Of a stretch of 64,000 bases of DNA, positions 36,188 to 49,965 are shown in pieces (position 1 is the stretch's first letter; each line of letters opens with the position of its first letter). The position numbers were made by a program, and so were the translations under genes. Source of the stretch: Tillus elongatus (lineage: Eukaryota; Arthropoda; Insecta; Coleoptera; Cleridae); the NCBI GenBank assembly GCA_964006375.1, contig OZ023267.1, forward strand, positions 19,220,539 to 19,284,538. The letters are read 5' to 3'. The notes below the pieces were generated by a model. The model was not told the DNA's origin, did no database searches, and saw only the letters and a program-made list of their open reading frames with translations.

Positions 36188-37035
36188 TTGACGCAGCAAG
36201 TGCGTGAATATTCATAAAAATGTTTTTAATAGCAAATATGTCTCTCTAATACAAGCAGGCATCAATCTGGTTACCGGTATAGCCTATATAGTAGAAACAA
36301 TGTACCATATTTTATCAAAATGACTTATTGTTTGAAAATGTACAAAAATTTTCCGAAAATAAACTTAAAATGTTTCCGAGAAAACTGGTTTCCTAAAAGA
36401 GGGATACAATTTTTTCTCGTATCTTGTATAATAACAATTATATTGAGCTTTATCATAGAAATGCGTCACCCTGTATATGTGTAAACAGATAAAAACTGAA
36501 TGCTAAACTAGTTTGCACTCATTTGAAGAAATCTTTTTAAAATTCAAAAGTCGCGGTCTCGGCATTAACGAATTTTTTCTACGAAAATTTGCTAAAAACT
36601 ATAGACCGTTAAACCATAAACTTAACTGAAACTACCGCCAAAGCAGGAGAAAGGGTCTATTTAAAATGAAATTTCTGCAAATATTTTTAGTAAAAACAAG
36701 ACAATAATAACGGTTGAAGCTGAAACTTAAGGGCTTGCGGAACACTCTTCTTGCGACATTTTGTTTACATAATCCGTATTTGTTTCAAGTTCTTTGCCTA
36801 AATGTTGCCAATTTTGACGTTTCAAATCGCGACTTTGGCGTTTTGAGGAAAACCCCAATTTTTTTCTTCTTCAAATGCCCATAACTTGTTGGTCTTCATA
36901 CTTACAAACCTAATCTTGTGTAAATGGTTCACTCTTTATAATACAAACAGGCGTACCAAATTTGGTTGCCCTTACTTTGTTATTTCCGAAGATATAATTT
37001 TTTTCCGAAAGAGAAGAGCAAATTTTCCGGGAAAA

Positions 37036-37037
<2 letters not shown>
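36188..37037 (-). repeat. 310-unit fragment and TA-core copy
   Basis: It starts TTGACGCAGCAAGTGCGTG (36189), has the unit interior (GGCATCAATCTGGTTACCGG), then leader junction GCGTCACCCTGTATATGTG, long block (CCGTTAAACCATAAACTTAA; GGTTGCCCTTACTTTGTTA) and stops at the TA array where PLE-B is inserted. Confidence 0.7.

Positions 37038-37102
<65 letters not shown>
37038..37102. repeat. (TA)n array, left of PLE-B
   Basis: About 65 bp between AAAACCTA and the PLE-B end TTCAGAAAGATTTCCGCGG. Confidence 0.95.
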
Positions 37103-37105
<3 letters not shown>

Positions 37106-37289
37106 GAAAGATTTCCGCGGTCTTTAATGTAAGACATACTTGGTTCTCGGGTTGAACCGCGTCCAGAATTTATGAAAACTCGACGTTTCGGCTCCTGTTT
37201 TGGAGCCATTTTCAAGAGGTAAAGGAAATATGTAAGGACACTCTAAGGCCTCAATCTGCCTACTCCTTAGACCGGTGGACAAAGGTGGG

Positions 37290-37502
37290 TTGCTACTGTT
37301 TTGGCATTATCGAAGTGTATTTTGTGTCCTGTATTTAGCACCGGTTTACAACTTCAAAACAAGAATTACCCGCGAAGCAATCGAGATTAAAAAACATCCC
37401 GATTGTTTAAATAAGAGAGATGATGGTCTTCGCCTTTCGACCACTTGGAAACCTATTATATCTTCATTACAAACAGAAAATAAATTCCACAGACAATTTT
37501 AA
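37290..37502 (+). pseudogene. PLE-B endonuclease C-terminus
   Basis: The frame ending at 37502 reads FKTRITREAIEIKKHPDCLN, KRDDGLRLSTTWKPIISSL. The 'REAIEI.KH...NR.DG..LS..W.P' pattern is the conserved tail after the GIY-YIG nuclease in Penelope-like elements. The nuclease core and RT are missing. The overlapping ORF at 37420 is out of frame. Confidence 0.75.
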
Positions 37503-37775
37503 TGCCCCATTATCTACCTCAAGAAATGCCGGTGACCCTCTTAATCCTCCTCATCCTCTAGGTACCGTGACCAAAGCCCTCCACTTAATTGACCTTGACC
37601 CTACTACTTTCACTGACAACGAAGCAAGCAGACGGAACGACATATATAGGACGAGACTTGCAACGAACTGCCAGATCTCTCTGAGGCCTAGGGTTGAACA
37701 CACTGAGACCTCACAGACGATCTCCGCCGAAATTTGGGGAGTAGGCAGATTGAGGCCCCGTAATCGAACTACAAC

Positions 37776-38036
37776 AACCCAACCCACCTTTGTCCACCGC
37801 TCTAAGGAGTAGGTAGATTGAGGCCTTAGAGTGTCCTTACATATTTCCTTTACCTCTTGAAACCAACCCACCTTTGTCCACCGCTCTGAGGAGTAGGCAG
37901 ATTGAGGCCTTAGAGTGTCCTTACATATTTCCTTTACCTCTTGAAATCAACACAACCCACCTTTGTCCACCGCTCTAAGGAGTAGGCAGATTGAGGCCTT
38001 AGAGTGTCCTTACATATTTCCTTTACCTCTTGAAAA
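37776..38036 (+). repeat. 86-bp tandem triplication in PLE-B 3' region
   Basis: Three copies of a unit with CAACCCACCTTTGTCCACCG, GTAGGCAGATTGAGGCCTTA and CCTTTACCTCTTGAAA (starting about 37776, 37863 and 37949). Only the last leads into the hammerhead-like hairpin. The 13.8-kb copy has a single unit. Confidence 0.85.
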
Positions 38037-38075
38037 TGGCTCCAAAACAGGAGCCGAAACGTCAAGTTTTCATAA
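38026..38075 (+). ncRNA. Hammerhead-like hairpin, PLE-B
   Basis: CTTGAAAAT, then hairpin GGCTCC-AAAACA-GGAGCC, then GAAACGTC. The layout core, stem II, GAAAC, (C)GUC is hammerhead-like, but the first core strand reads TTGAAAA where CTGANGA is required. It is probably inactive. Identical hairpins lie at 13466-13510 and 37185-37222 (minus) and 13816-13856 (plus). Confidence 0.4.
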
Positions 38076-38110
38076 ATTCTGGACGCGGTTCAACCCGAGA
38101 ACCAAGTATG

Positions 38111-38531
<421 letters not shown>

Positions 38532-38605
<74 letters not shown>

Positions 38606-38715
38606 ATATCAAAATTGAAATTGACCCTAAATATGGATTCTAGGGGCCTAGTTTTTTCAAAAGCTTTTCATCGTAACCTCTCTATTAGCGAATTTTTCTT
38701 AATGAAAATTAGCTA
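38532..38715 (-). repeat. (TA)n array and TA-core first block
   Basis: Array 38532-38602, then ATTGACCCTAAATATGGATT, CCTCTCTATTAGCGAATTTT and AAAATTAGCTAAAAC. PLE-A coding begins directly after, so PLE-A abuts the TA-core terminus. Confidence 0.8.
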
Positions 38716-38719
38716 AAAC

Positions 38720-39258
38720 GTGGCTAAACATAACGGATATTCGGATTACTTAGTTAAAAGCTTAATCAATAGACACAGAACAAAGAAAATGCTAGCGGAA
38801 TGCACGACATTCAGGAAAGATAAAATAGAAAAAAAATGGTTTGACTACCTTTTGAACCGCGTATCACAAGGGGTCTAGAGAGCATTTTTAAGAAAGCCGA
38901 ATTGCGGCTAACTTTTTCGACAAAAAATAATTCAAGAAATTTGTTAGGTAATACGAAAGATAAAGATAAAGCCACTCAAATGTCGGGTATCTGTGAGATA
39001 GGTTGTTAAGATTGTAACCTTAAATACGTGAGGCAGATTAAGAGAACCAATAAGACTAGATTTCGTGAACATCTGTCACAGCTGAGATACGGTGGTGTAA
39101 ACAAGTCATGCGTGGCACAATATATTTGGGACAATAACCACCACATTGATAAAGAAAATATGAAACTTATCAAAAATGTTCGGCAGCTAGCGAAGCTAGA
39201 TGCGTACGAAAGTAGTTATATTTCTAGGGCAATAAAAAACAAAAGTTCCTTAAACTAG
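38720..39258 (+). pseudogene. PLE-A linker and GIY-YIG endonuclease
   Basis: VAKHNGYSDYLVKSLINRHR, TKKMLAECTTFRKDKIEKKW (connector), then after a frameshift GLESIFKKAELRLTFSTK, NLLGNTKDKDKATQMSGICE, a stop inside the C..C motif, DCNLKYVRQIKR (YIG-equivalent YVR), FREHLSQLRYG, CVAQYIWDNNHHIDKENM, KLIKNVRQ and SSYISRAIKNKSSLN-stop. It is collinear with the uninverted copy at 50.9-51.3 kb, showing the correct order of the pieces inverted at 7 and 11 kb. GIC for GIY and YVR for YIG, plus the stop, make it inactive. Confidence 0.8.
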
Positions 39259-39349
39259 CTTAGTCCTCTGCCTGCAATTTAGTCTCCCTCTCGGTGTTAT
39301 TCTTTACCTAAGACTCAGTATAAAAGGTGATGTTAGTAATAAGTAGTTA

Positions 39350-39470
39350 GAATTTTTCATCCTCTGATGACGCTAACTTTGTTAGTGAAACGATTGTAAC
39401 GTCTTTAAAAAGATGTGTTGTGGTGATTTGGGTTCTCCAAGTGTACTTGCAATAAAGTGTAGATCATTTC
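39350..39470 (+). ncRNA. Hammerhead-like motif and 3' end, PLE-A
   Basis: CTGATGA (39364-39370), stem II CGCTAAC-TTT-GTTAGTG, GAAA (39387-39390), CGATTG then GUA as the cleavage triplet. Stem III is no longer fully palindromic and stem I pairing is weak. The usual PLE-A end TGTGTTGTGGTGATTTGGG follows. Confidence 0.5.
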
Positions 39471-39504
39471 TGTGAAAAATTGCTACCGCAACACACTTTC
39501 TTTT

Positions 39505-40048
39505 TTTTTAATTTCAACAACACACCACGAGGGCTTACAGCCTAAATACTATCGTACCGTGGGTGTTGACAAGGAGGAAAGAGGCAACTTGTTAATTCTG
39601 GACTTGAAGGTTTGGAGGTTCGGAGGAGAAGGAAAAACATTTGCCGGCAAGGAATTCCACAACTTGGAAGTCCTCGGGACAAAAGAGCGGGCGTAACAAG
39701 ATGTTCTATGTCTGGTGACCTGGACAGTAAAAGGGTGCATTCGCTCTGTTCCCCTGGTAGATCTGTTGAGGGCACCAGGTGGGGGAACTATGGAGGAAAG
39801 CTCCTCTGAGCAGTGCCCGTGCAGATATCTATAAAAGAGAGAGAGGTCACCAACGGCACGTCGGTGGGCAAGGGATGGCAGCCTTTGGGTGAGGGTAGGT
39901 TCACCGATGAGACGTATATCTCTCTCTTGAATGGAGTCCAGGATAGCGAGTGTAGAAGCGGCAGTTGTACCCCAGATGTGGGAGCAGTATTCGAGGTTTA
40001 GCCTTGTTTGTGAAGTATATAAAGTATAGAGATTAGCTGGTGAAATGT
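39505..40048 (-). pseudogene. LINE-C 3' third
   Basis: Minus strand: RPNLEYC-like start at about 40000, a degenerate middle, then [49 protein letters not shown] at 39549, GAGGGCTTACAGCC and the tail at 39501-39515. It matches 34,195-34,715. Several frameshifts. The plus-strand ORFs over it are shadows. Confidence 0.85.
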
Positions 40049-40490
40049 ATTGCTACTACCAGATTTTTTTAACACTCCCTGTAAAATAAAATCTAGCCAC
40101 TGGCCTGTAGACATCCTACAAAGGTCTGCTCAACAATCTGAAACACTTTATAAAGAATGCACATGTAATTTAAACTTCCTTTAGAAACATCGTAAACTGT
40201 TCTTGCATGCGTTTGTATAAACATGTACTCCAAGAAGATTGAATGCGGATTTAGTGGAGGAAGTTGTCGGCATTCTGCATGTATATCTTGTGTAACTGGC
40301 TATCCTTTAAAGCGGAAACCGTAATGAATTGCTTTGGTGGATGTTTGGGAGGAAATCTAAGCGAAGGCAAGCGATATCTAAATGCTTACTCTAATTTGCA
40401 GATGCCGTTTTGTGATTTATTAGAAGAGTTATGTTTCCAAGTATAATCGCTAACAGTTAAACCATTCCCCTTCAATTGGAACAAACGTTA
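40049..40490. other. Unassigned sequence with a Cys-rich short frame
   Basis: Frame from 40214 reads CINMYSKKIECGFSGGSC, RHSACISCVTGYPLKRKP-stop (five Cys in the ECGF...SCV part). The overlapping 60-codon ORF at 40264 contains NCFGGCLGGN. No family can be assigned, and either may be chance. Confidence 0.25.
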
Positions 40491-40647
40491 TTTTTTAGTG
40501 AATTTTTATTTTAAAAAATTCACTAATAGAGAGGTGTCGATGGTGAGATTTTGCAAAAATTGTTGCAAAAATTGTTGCAAATGAGCGCGAACTAGGACCC
40601 CTAGAACCCATATCCGGGGTCAGTTTCAATTTTTATATGTTTATATA

Positions 40648-41616
<969 letters not shown>

Positions 41617-42060
41617 CCGTCTGGTAACTCAAAAACTAATTAACCGATTTCGATGAAACTTGGCAAGTGGCTTTTTTTTATTAATGGCTTGGAAGAGTTA
41701 GTTATCCAGAAAAATCGGACGGGGTTTTCGGGAAAAATTTTGAGTTTTCTTTCGAAAAAAAAATTTTTCTCCGAAAGTAACAAAGCTGTTTTAATGAAAT
41801 TTACTATATATGTTACCTTGGGAGAGGATCTTACTACGTAGTGAAATTCAACTTTCTAAGTTTATAAAAAATTGAGTTATCCAAATTTAAAGTTTTCTTT
41901 TGAAATTTTTTTTTCCGAAAATTACAAACTTATTTTAATGAAATTTGGTAGATATCTTGCGTTAGGAGAGACCTTACTACACACCAAAATTAAACTCTCT
42001 AAGTTTATATAGAATTGAGTTATTCAAATTTGAAGCATTTAATATTTAACATGAAGTTTT

Positions 42061-42512
42061 TACCACAGAAATCGTAGAAACGACGAGACGATTTTCACGT
42101 CTCTAGTATCAGGATCACATGAGAGGATAGGCAATGGCAGTGTTTAAAACTAATGTTGTACATGCTAGTTTGTTATTCTGCAGATGATGTTTTCAATTTG
42201 TTTTCAATATATGGTGAATGTAACAGAATAGTTGAGACAACAGTTCGAACATTTAACAACAGATTCCTTTATTTGGCTCCAATGAATATAACAAAATTCA
42301 GCAGTATTAAAAGTAAGTCGTCAAGTCATGGAATAATACTGATACGACGCGTTGTTAAACGTTTCAAAATTTAAGACAATGAAATGAATGAAATTATATA
42401 GTTCTTGCATATTTTGAAGCATGTCTACAAAGTTCGTTAAGAAGCAGGTCTCAAGATTTGGGTTTATCTATCTGGGCAATACACAGAATATTGAGAAAGC
42501 ACAATATGCATA
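42061..42512. other. Unassigned sequence
   Basis: 73-codon ORF at 42153 without recognised domain. No repeats seen. Confidence 0.35.
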
Positions 42513-42513
42513 A

Positions 42514-43243
<730 letters not shown>

Positions 43244-43680
43244 CAGAGTTTTTTTTTTTGTTATCATAACTTGTTAATATTGGAAACACAGTGGAAACCT
43301 CACCGTAACAAAGGAAAACACCTCTCATTTAAAGTTGAAGCGCTTTTAGAGTTATTTGCCGTTTGATGTTTATATTTCAGCTTGTTTGCAATCAGCGAAT
43401 GGTTCAACTGACATTTAATCCAAATGCTAACATGAATAACAAACACCCTTAGAACACCATAATATACAGAACACCTCTCTTGTCTTGTTTTAGGGGATAT
43501 GAAAACATTACCAAATATTTACTAACCCTATGTTATAATTATAATAATAATAATGTTCACTTATAATAATAATAACGTTTATCTGTCAAAATAGAAGTAC
43601 AATGAATCTACAAATAAACATGGCAAACTCACAAAAGTGTTTCGTGACACTTGAATGTGATTAAAAGTAGAACAAAAGGA
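43244..43680. other. Unassigned sequence
   Basis: Contains an AATAATAATAAT tract (43550-43575). No gene. Confidence 0.4.
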
Positions 43681-43684
43681 AAAA

Positions 43685-44110
43685 TTTCGGGACGCAGCAA
43701 GTGCGTTATAGTAGCGAATTTTCATAAAAATTGTACACTATCATTATACGGCATATTAGTACAGTTAATATTTTAAACTTACACAGACCTTGAAGATCAA
43801 TTTTAGAGGTCCTAGTACGTGCACATTTGAAGAATTATTTCTAAAGTGTTACCATCGATATATCTCTATTATTATGGGCCACCTTCGATTATGAAAACAA
43901 TTTTATAAGATACAGCTCAAAACACCATATAATTAACGTATACAATTTTTGCTCGTATCTTGTATATAAACGAAAATATCGAGCTTTACCGTAGAAATGC
44001 GTCGCCCTGTATATATGCAAACAGAACAAAAACTGAAATATACCCCGTATATGGACTTTAGGGGCTCTAGTTGGCGCTCATTTAAAGAAATCTTTTCAAA
44101 ATTGATAAGT
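43685..44110 (-). repeat. Short TA-core relatives
   Basis: GGGACGCAGCAAGTGCGTTA (43689) leads within about 180 bp to GTGTTACCATCGATATATC, a TA-core terminus, so this copy lost its TA core. A leader module (GATACAGCTCAAAACACC; GCGTCGCCCTGTATATATG) and first block follow to 44110. Confidence 0.65.
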
Positions 44111-44137
44111 CGCGATCTTCTCAATAACGAAAAAACT

Positions 44138-45085
<948 letters not shown>

Positions 45086-45754
45086 AAATTACTAAAATAT
45101 AGACTATTAAACCATAAACGCTATAGCTGAAACTACTACCAAAGCATCAGAAAGAGGGTCTATTTGAAATGGATTTTCCGAAAATATTTTAGTAAAATGA
45201 AGTAGTGATGGTGAAGCTGAAACTTAAGGCTTTGTAAAACACACTTATTACGAGATTTCTTCTACACAATCGGTATTTGTTTCAGATGATTTGTCTGAAA
45301 ATTGCAAATTTTGACGTTTCAAATCGCAACTTTGACGTTTTAAGAAGAAAAATTATAAAATTTTCAAAATATTTTTTCTGCTACTTCGTGACCTTTTTGC
45401 GTCAAGAAAAGTTAACCGTTGTATGTAATATTCAATTGGTTTTGTTAGCCGCACAAAATATTTTATTCTTGCCCTTTACTCTGATCACCACTGGCACCCA
45501 ATTTTTATTTATTTAAATGCATATAACTTTTTTTTCATTCTAACGTAGAGGTCTGAATTTCGGCATTTAGGGTAAGTTTGATAGTGGAAATGTATACGCC
45601 AAATTTGATTTTCATAGCTTTGTTATTTTCAGAGATACAAAAATTTTCCGAAAGAAAACCCAATGTTCCTGGCGAACGAACCTATCCGAGCCACTTACAG
45701 AAGGAAGGTATCAAATTTTATCAAAATCGGCCCATAATTTTTTTAGTTTTCGGT

Positions 45755-45841
<87 letters not shown>

Positions 45842-46270
45842 CTTTGGGAAAGACCTAACTATGTGCCAAAATTCAGCTTTCTAGGTTTACAGAAAATTGA
45901 GCTATTCAAATTTGAAACATTTATTTTTAATATCACCGTGTTTCATTGACAATGGCAAACCTTGCTTATATGAGATCTAGTATGTCGTTTCCTGGCAACA
46001 GAACATTTGATATTATTGCGCAGGTCTGTTACACGCTGTAAGTGAGTTGGCAAATTATTTGTGTTATTTGGGAAATTTTTATATACAAGTGCAAATTATT
46101 CCTTTATTAAAGTTAGTGGGTGGACTAAACAGTGTTTTTTATGTTTTATCAACACATATAAAGGATCGAAGTTTTACAAAAAGGACTGATATGCAACAGG
46201 TTAGTTATTTTCTCTGTGATGCTTTGGCGGTAGTTTTAGTTAAGTTTATGGTTTAACGGTCCATAATTTT
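45086..46270 (-). repeat. TA-core long blocks and array
   Basis: First the 'AGACTATTAAACCATAAAC ... GGGTCTATTTGAAATGG ... GATCACCACTGGCACCCA' long block, then GTTTTCGGTGTGATA and the TA array at 45759, joining ATTCAGCTTTCTAGGTTTAC of the other subfamily. About 45950-46200 is unique sequence. Confidence 0.65.
45759..45839. repeat. (TA)n array
   Basis: About 81 bp joining long blocks of two different subfamilies, so it marks a recombination or nested insertion. Confidence 0.95.
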
Positions 46271-46289
46271 TAGCTAATTTTCGTACATA

Positions 46290-46904
46290 AAATTCGTCAA
46301 TGAGGAAACTGCGACTTTAGAATTTTAAAAATATTTCTTCAAATGAGCGCTAACTAGGCCCCCTGGAATCCATATCCGGGTTTCCGTTTAATTTTGATGT
46401 GTTAACATATATACAGGGTGACGCATTTCTACGGTAAAGCTCAATATAATTATTATTATACAAGAGACGAGAAAAAATTGTACAAGTTAATTATAGGGTG
46501 TCTTGAGCTGCCTCTTATAAAATTATTTTGACAATCACGGGCTGACCCATAAGTCGTTAGTGATTCCTAAAAAATTTTTTTCGAACAGCCTCATTTTATT
46601 GCATTTTTCATCGAAATATGTTTGTAAGAAAAAAAATTTAAACGCAGTAAGTGCGTTTTGGTAGCAAATTTTCATTAAATTGTATACGTTACTTATAGGG
46701 TGTCTTGAGCTGCATCTTATAAAATTATTTTGACAATAACTGGGTGGCCCATAAGTCGTTGGTGATACCTTTTTTTTAACATTCCTTATTGCATTTTTTT
46801 TCATCGAAACATGATGCATGTTTGTAAAAAAAATCGAGAGGTAAATGCGTTTTGTACGTTTTCATTAAATGCTTCAAATTTCAATAACTCCATTTGCTAT
46901 TAAC
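46290..46904. repeat. TA-core terminus, leader modules, 310-unit start
   Basis: First block (46310-46400), junction ACAGGGTGACGCATTTCTAC, leader GGGTGTCTTGAGCTGC twice (46497 and 46697, a duplication of about 200 bp), hairpin AACGCAGTAAGTGCGTTTTG, then unit interior up to AACATAAGGTTTGTTA, where the ribozyme element is inserted. Confidence 0.7.
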
Positions 46905-47109
46905 ATAAGGTTTGTTACTAAGTGAGTGATGAACGTGTCGCCACCTAGTTCGGAACCAAGTACTATGTTGTCACGCCCGCTCCAAATAACACAGAGTGTT
47001 AAACCTAGAGACAGTATACAACTAACTAACAATTTAAAAAATTGTTAGCCCTGGCCCATTTCTACCCCAATATAGGGACAAAGTATGTTAGACTAGATGC
47101 ATTCTCGCA

Positions 47110-47172
47110 ACAATTAGAACCGTAGACCGGTTTCGCTCTCATTAGAGCTCTTCAGTACGGCATACTAATTGT
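47110..47172 (-). ncRNA. Hammerhead ribozyme (type I layout)
   Basis: Exact reverse complement of 47496-47558, so the same 63-nt motif reads on the minus strand. See that entry for the structure. Confidence 0.8.
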
Positions 47173-47495
47173 AGCAAAAATGCACCAAAAATAACACGGC
47201 TATCGTATAGCCACTCTTAAAACACTAACTGAGTGGTGAACGTGTCGCCACCTAGTTCGGAACCAAGTACTATGTTGTCACGCCCGCTCCAAATAACACA
47301 GTGTTAAACCTAGAGACAGTATACAACTAACTAACAATTTAAAAAATTGTTAGCCCTGGCCCATTTCTACCCCAATTTGGAGCGGTCGTGACAACATAGT
47401 ACTTGGTTCCGAACTAGGTGGCGACACGTTCACCACTCACTTAGTGTTTAAGACTGGCTATACGATAGCCGTGTTATTTTTGGTGCATTTTTGCT

Positions 47496-47558
47496 ACAAT
47501 TAGTATGCCGTACTGAAGAGCTCTAATGAGAGCGAAACCGGTCTACGGTTCTAATTGT
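47496..47558 (+). ncRNA. Hammerhead ribozyme (type I layout)
   Basis: Stem I 5' strand ACAATTAG (47496-47503) and CCGTA (47508-47512). Core CTGAAGA (47513-47519, fits CUGANGA). Stem II GCTCT-AATG-AGAGC (47520-47533). GAAA (47534-47537). Stem III is the self-complementary CCGG (47538-47541). Cleavage triplet GUC with predicted cut after 47543. Stem I 3' strand TACGG (47544-47548) and CTAATTGT (47551-47558). Every conserved core base is present and both parts of stem I pair fully around a small internal loop. A 4-base palindromic stem III is what dimer-acting hammerheads of retroelements show. Confidence 0.85.
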
Positions 47559-47592
47559 TGCGAGAATGCATCTAGTCTTATAAGGTTTGTTA

Positions 47593-47805
47593 GCTAGGAA
47601 ACCAACATTTAAAGTTTATTGTCGGAAGTTTTTTTACATTTTCAAACAATAAGTTATTTTGATAAAATATGGCACATTGTTTCTACTATATAGGTTATAC
47701 CGGTAACCAAATTGATGACTGCTTTCATTAAAAAGATATGTTTGATCTTCAAAGCATTTTTCTAAAAATTCACTGCAATAACGCACTTGCTGCGTCCAGA
47801 CTTCT
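47593..47805. repeat. 310-bp unit, right part
   Basis: GCTAGGAAACCAACATTTAA continues the unit broken at 46904 and ends CAATAACGCACTTGCTGCGT (47780-47799). It confirms the empty-site reading. Confidence 0.75.
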
Positions 47806-48625
47806 TTTATTTAAGAAACTTTAAATTGAACAGTGGAACAGTGTCATCTGTGGGATATGTACTAAATATATAGAAAAATAGTTTTAAACTCAAAAAATGG
47901 CTGTTGATTTTTTACAAAAAATATATGCTCTTGGGGTAGTATACTACACCATCTGACCTTCCGTGTAACTTTTTGATACGAGACCATTTCAGTGTTAAGA
48001 GTTTGATCCAATACAATGTTGAACTTAGTAGTCGTTCAAAGTATCAGTAACACAATCAGAAACATAATATCGTCGCCAACCACCTTAAGATAATGAATTT
48101 CGCTATAAAAAGTCTTTGTTATGACTCCATAAGCCAACTATCAATCTGTCGCCGACTTTTATAACCGTCGTCAAGTTCAACGACTCGTTCTCTCCAAAAT
48201 TGATACTTTATTATTATGGTTACATATTGGGCCGTTAGTTATTTATTTTAGCTGGTATCGCTAGCATGAATGAGATCATTCTGGAGCTTTTGTTAGAGCT
48301 TTTGTCACGTATATTCCAAGTGCCAAGTGGTCTCATATACTCGGCCCCGGTTTGTTACGTATCACCTCATGTTTATTTGCTGCTTGGACGTTAACAACTC
48401 CTTCCATGCTGGTGATTTATGGTTGCTTAGTTCATTTCTTTGGCTAGACGTAATTTATTTCTCTTTTTCCTATTCAGAGAATGACGGTAAATGTTTTTCG
48501 GCCTTCCTAGGGAATAATATCCATAATTATTAATAAATTACCACTCAACCACGTTAGTTATTCGTTGCAGTTAAAGCAGGACTACAAAAGAGGCTGAATA
48601 CTAAACTTTATTCTGCAGTTAATAT
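47806..48625. other. Unassigned sequence
   Basis: 68-codon ORF at 48327 with no recognised domain; otherwise nothing. Confidence 0.4.
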
Positions 48626-48629
48626 AAAT

Positions 48630-49717
48630 GTCTAGACGCAGCAAGTGCGTTATGGAAGTGGTGAATTTGCATAAAAATATGTTTAATAGCCAATATGTCT
48701 CTCTAATGCAAGCATGCATCAATCTGGTTACCGATTAACCTATATAGTAGGAACAATGTACCAAATATTATCAAAATTACTTATTGAAAATGCACAAACA
48801 TTTTCCGAAAATAAACTTAAAATGTTTCCGAGAAAACTAGTTTCCTAGCCAACAATTAATAACAAATTGAGTTATAGAAATTTCAAGGATTTAATAAAAA
48901 TTCGCTACCAAGATGCACTTACTGCTTCTCGATTTTTTCTTACAAACGCATCATATTTCCTGTGATTGTCAAAGTATTTTTATAAGATGCAGCTTAAGAC
49001 ACCCTATAATTAACTTGTACAATTTTTTCTCGTATCTTGTATATTAACAATTATATTGAGCTTTACCGTAGAAGTGGTCACCTTGTATATATGCAAACAG
49101 ATAAAAACTGAAAGTAAACCCGGATATAGATTCTAGGGAGCCTAATTTGCGCTCATTTGAAGAAATATTTTTAAAATTCAAAAGTCGCGGTCTCCTCAAT
49201 AACGAGCTTTTTCTACGAAAATTAGCTAAAAATTATAGAACGGTAAACTATAAACAACCAAATTTACCGCGAAAGTATCAGAGAAAGGGTCTATTTGAAA
49301 TGAATTTTCTGTAAATATTTAAGTAAAATGAAGGACAATGACGGTTGAAACTGAAACTTACGAGTTTGCAGAACACTCTTCTTGCGACATTTTCTTTATA
49401 TAATCGGTCTTTGTTTCGGGTTATTTGCCTAAATGTTGCCAATTTTGACATTTCCTGTCGCAACTTTGACGTTTAGAGGAAAGCCCTTTTTTTAAATGCC
49501 CATAACTTTTTGTCTTTAAACTTACAAACCTACATTTTGATACATTGTTCACCCTTTATAATACAAACACGCGTACCAAATTTGGTTGCCCTTACTTTGT
49601 TATTTCCGGAAATATATTTTTTCCGAAAGAAAACACAAAATTCTCCGGGAAAACCTATGCCGATTTTGCCGAAAATTTGATTAAAATCGACCCATTATTT
49701 TTTGAGTTATCGGTATG

Positions 49718-49816
<99 letters not shown>

Positions 49817-49965
49817 GGAACTGACCCTGGATATGGGTTCTAGGGGGCCTAGTTGGTGCTCATTTGAAGAATTTTTTTTTCAAAATGCAAAAGTCGGGAT
49901 CTCATCATTAGTGATATTTTTTTAAAGCAAATTCATTAAAACGACTCGTTTTAAACTTACGCTTT
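48630..49965 (-). repeat. 310-unit and TA-core copy
   Basis: 310-unit 48633-48935 with both hairpin ends (CTAGACGCAGCAAGTGCG; ATGCACTTACTGCTTCTCG). Then leader, first block, long block (GGTCTATTTGAAATGAATT; GGTTGCCCTTACTTTGTTAT), TA array at 49725, GGAACTGACCCTGGATATGG and a degenerate palindrome CATTAGTGATATTTTTTTAA / GCAAATTCATTAAAA. Confidence 0.75.
49725..49815. repeat. (TA)n array
   Basis: About 91 bp. It is the core of the copy ending near 49945. Confidence 0.95.

Larger units (their letters stand above)
46918..47579. mobile_element. Ribozyme-bearing foldback retroelement
   Basis: A 662-bp insertion bounded by the 13-bp direct repeat ATAAGGTTTGTTA (46905-46917 and 47580-47592). Inside: a direct repeat of about 150 bp (GAACGTGTCGCCACCTAGTT ... 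CCCATTTCTACCCCAAT at 46931-47080 and 47232-47378), and inverted arms of about 195 bp (47091-47287 and 47383-47577) around a loop. Each arm carries one hammerhead. No coding sequence. Layout and ribozymes suggest a non-autonomous Penelope-type element or retrozyme. Confidence 0.75.

Noticed and set aside
46905..47592. Ordinary TIR DNA transposon for the 662-bp insertion
   Set aside because: The inverted arms do not reach the left edge (a partial direct repeat lies there), the target duplication is 13 bp, and both arms carry hammerheads, which fits a Penelope-like or retrozyme origin better.
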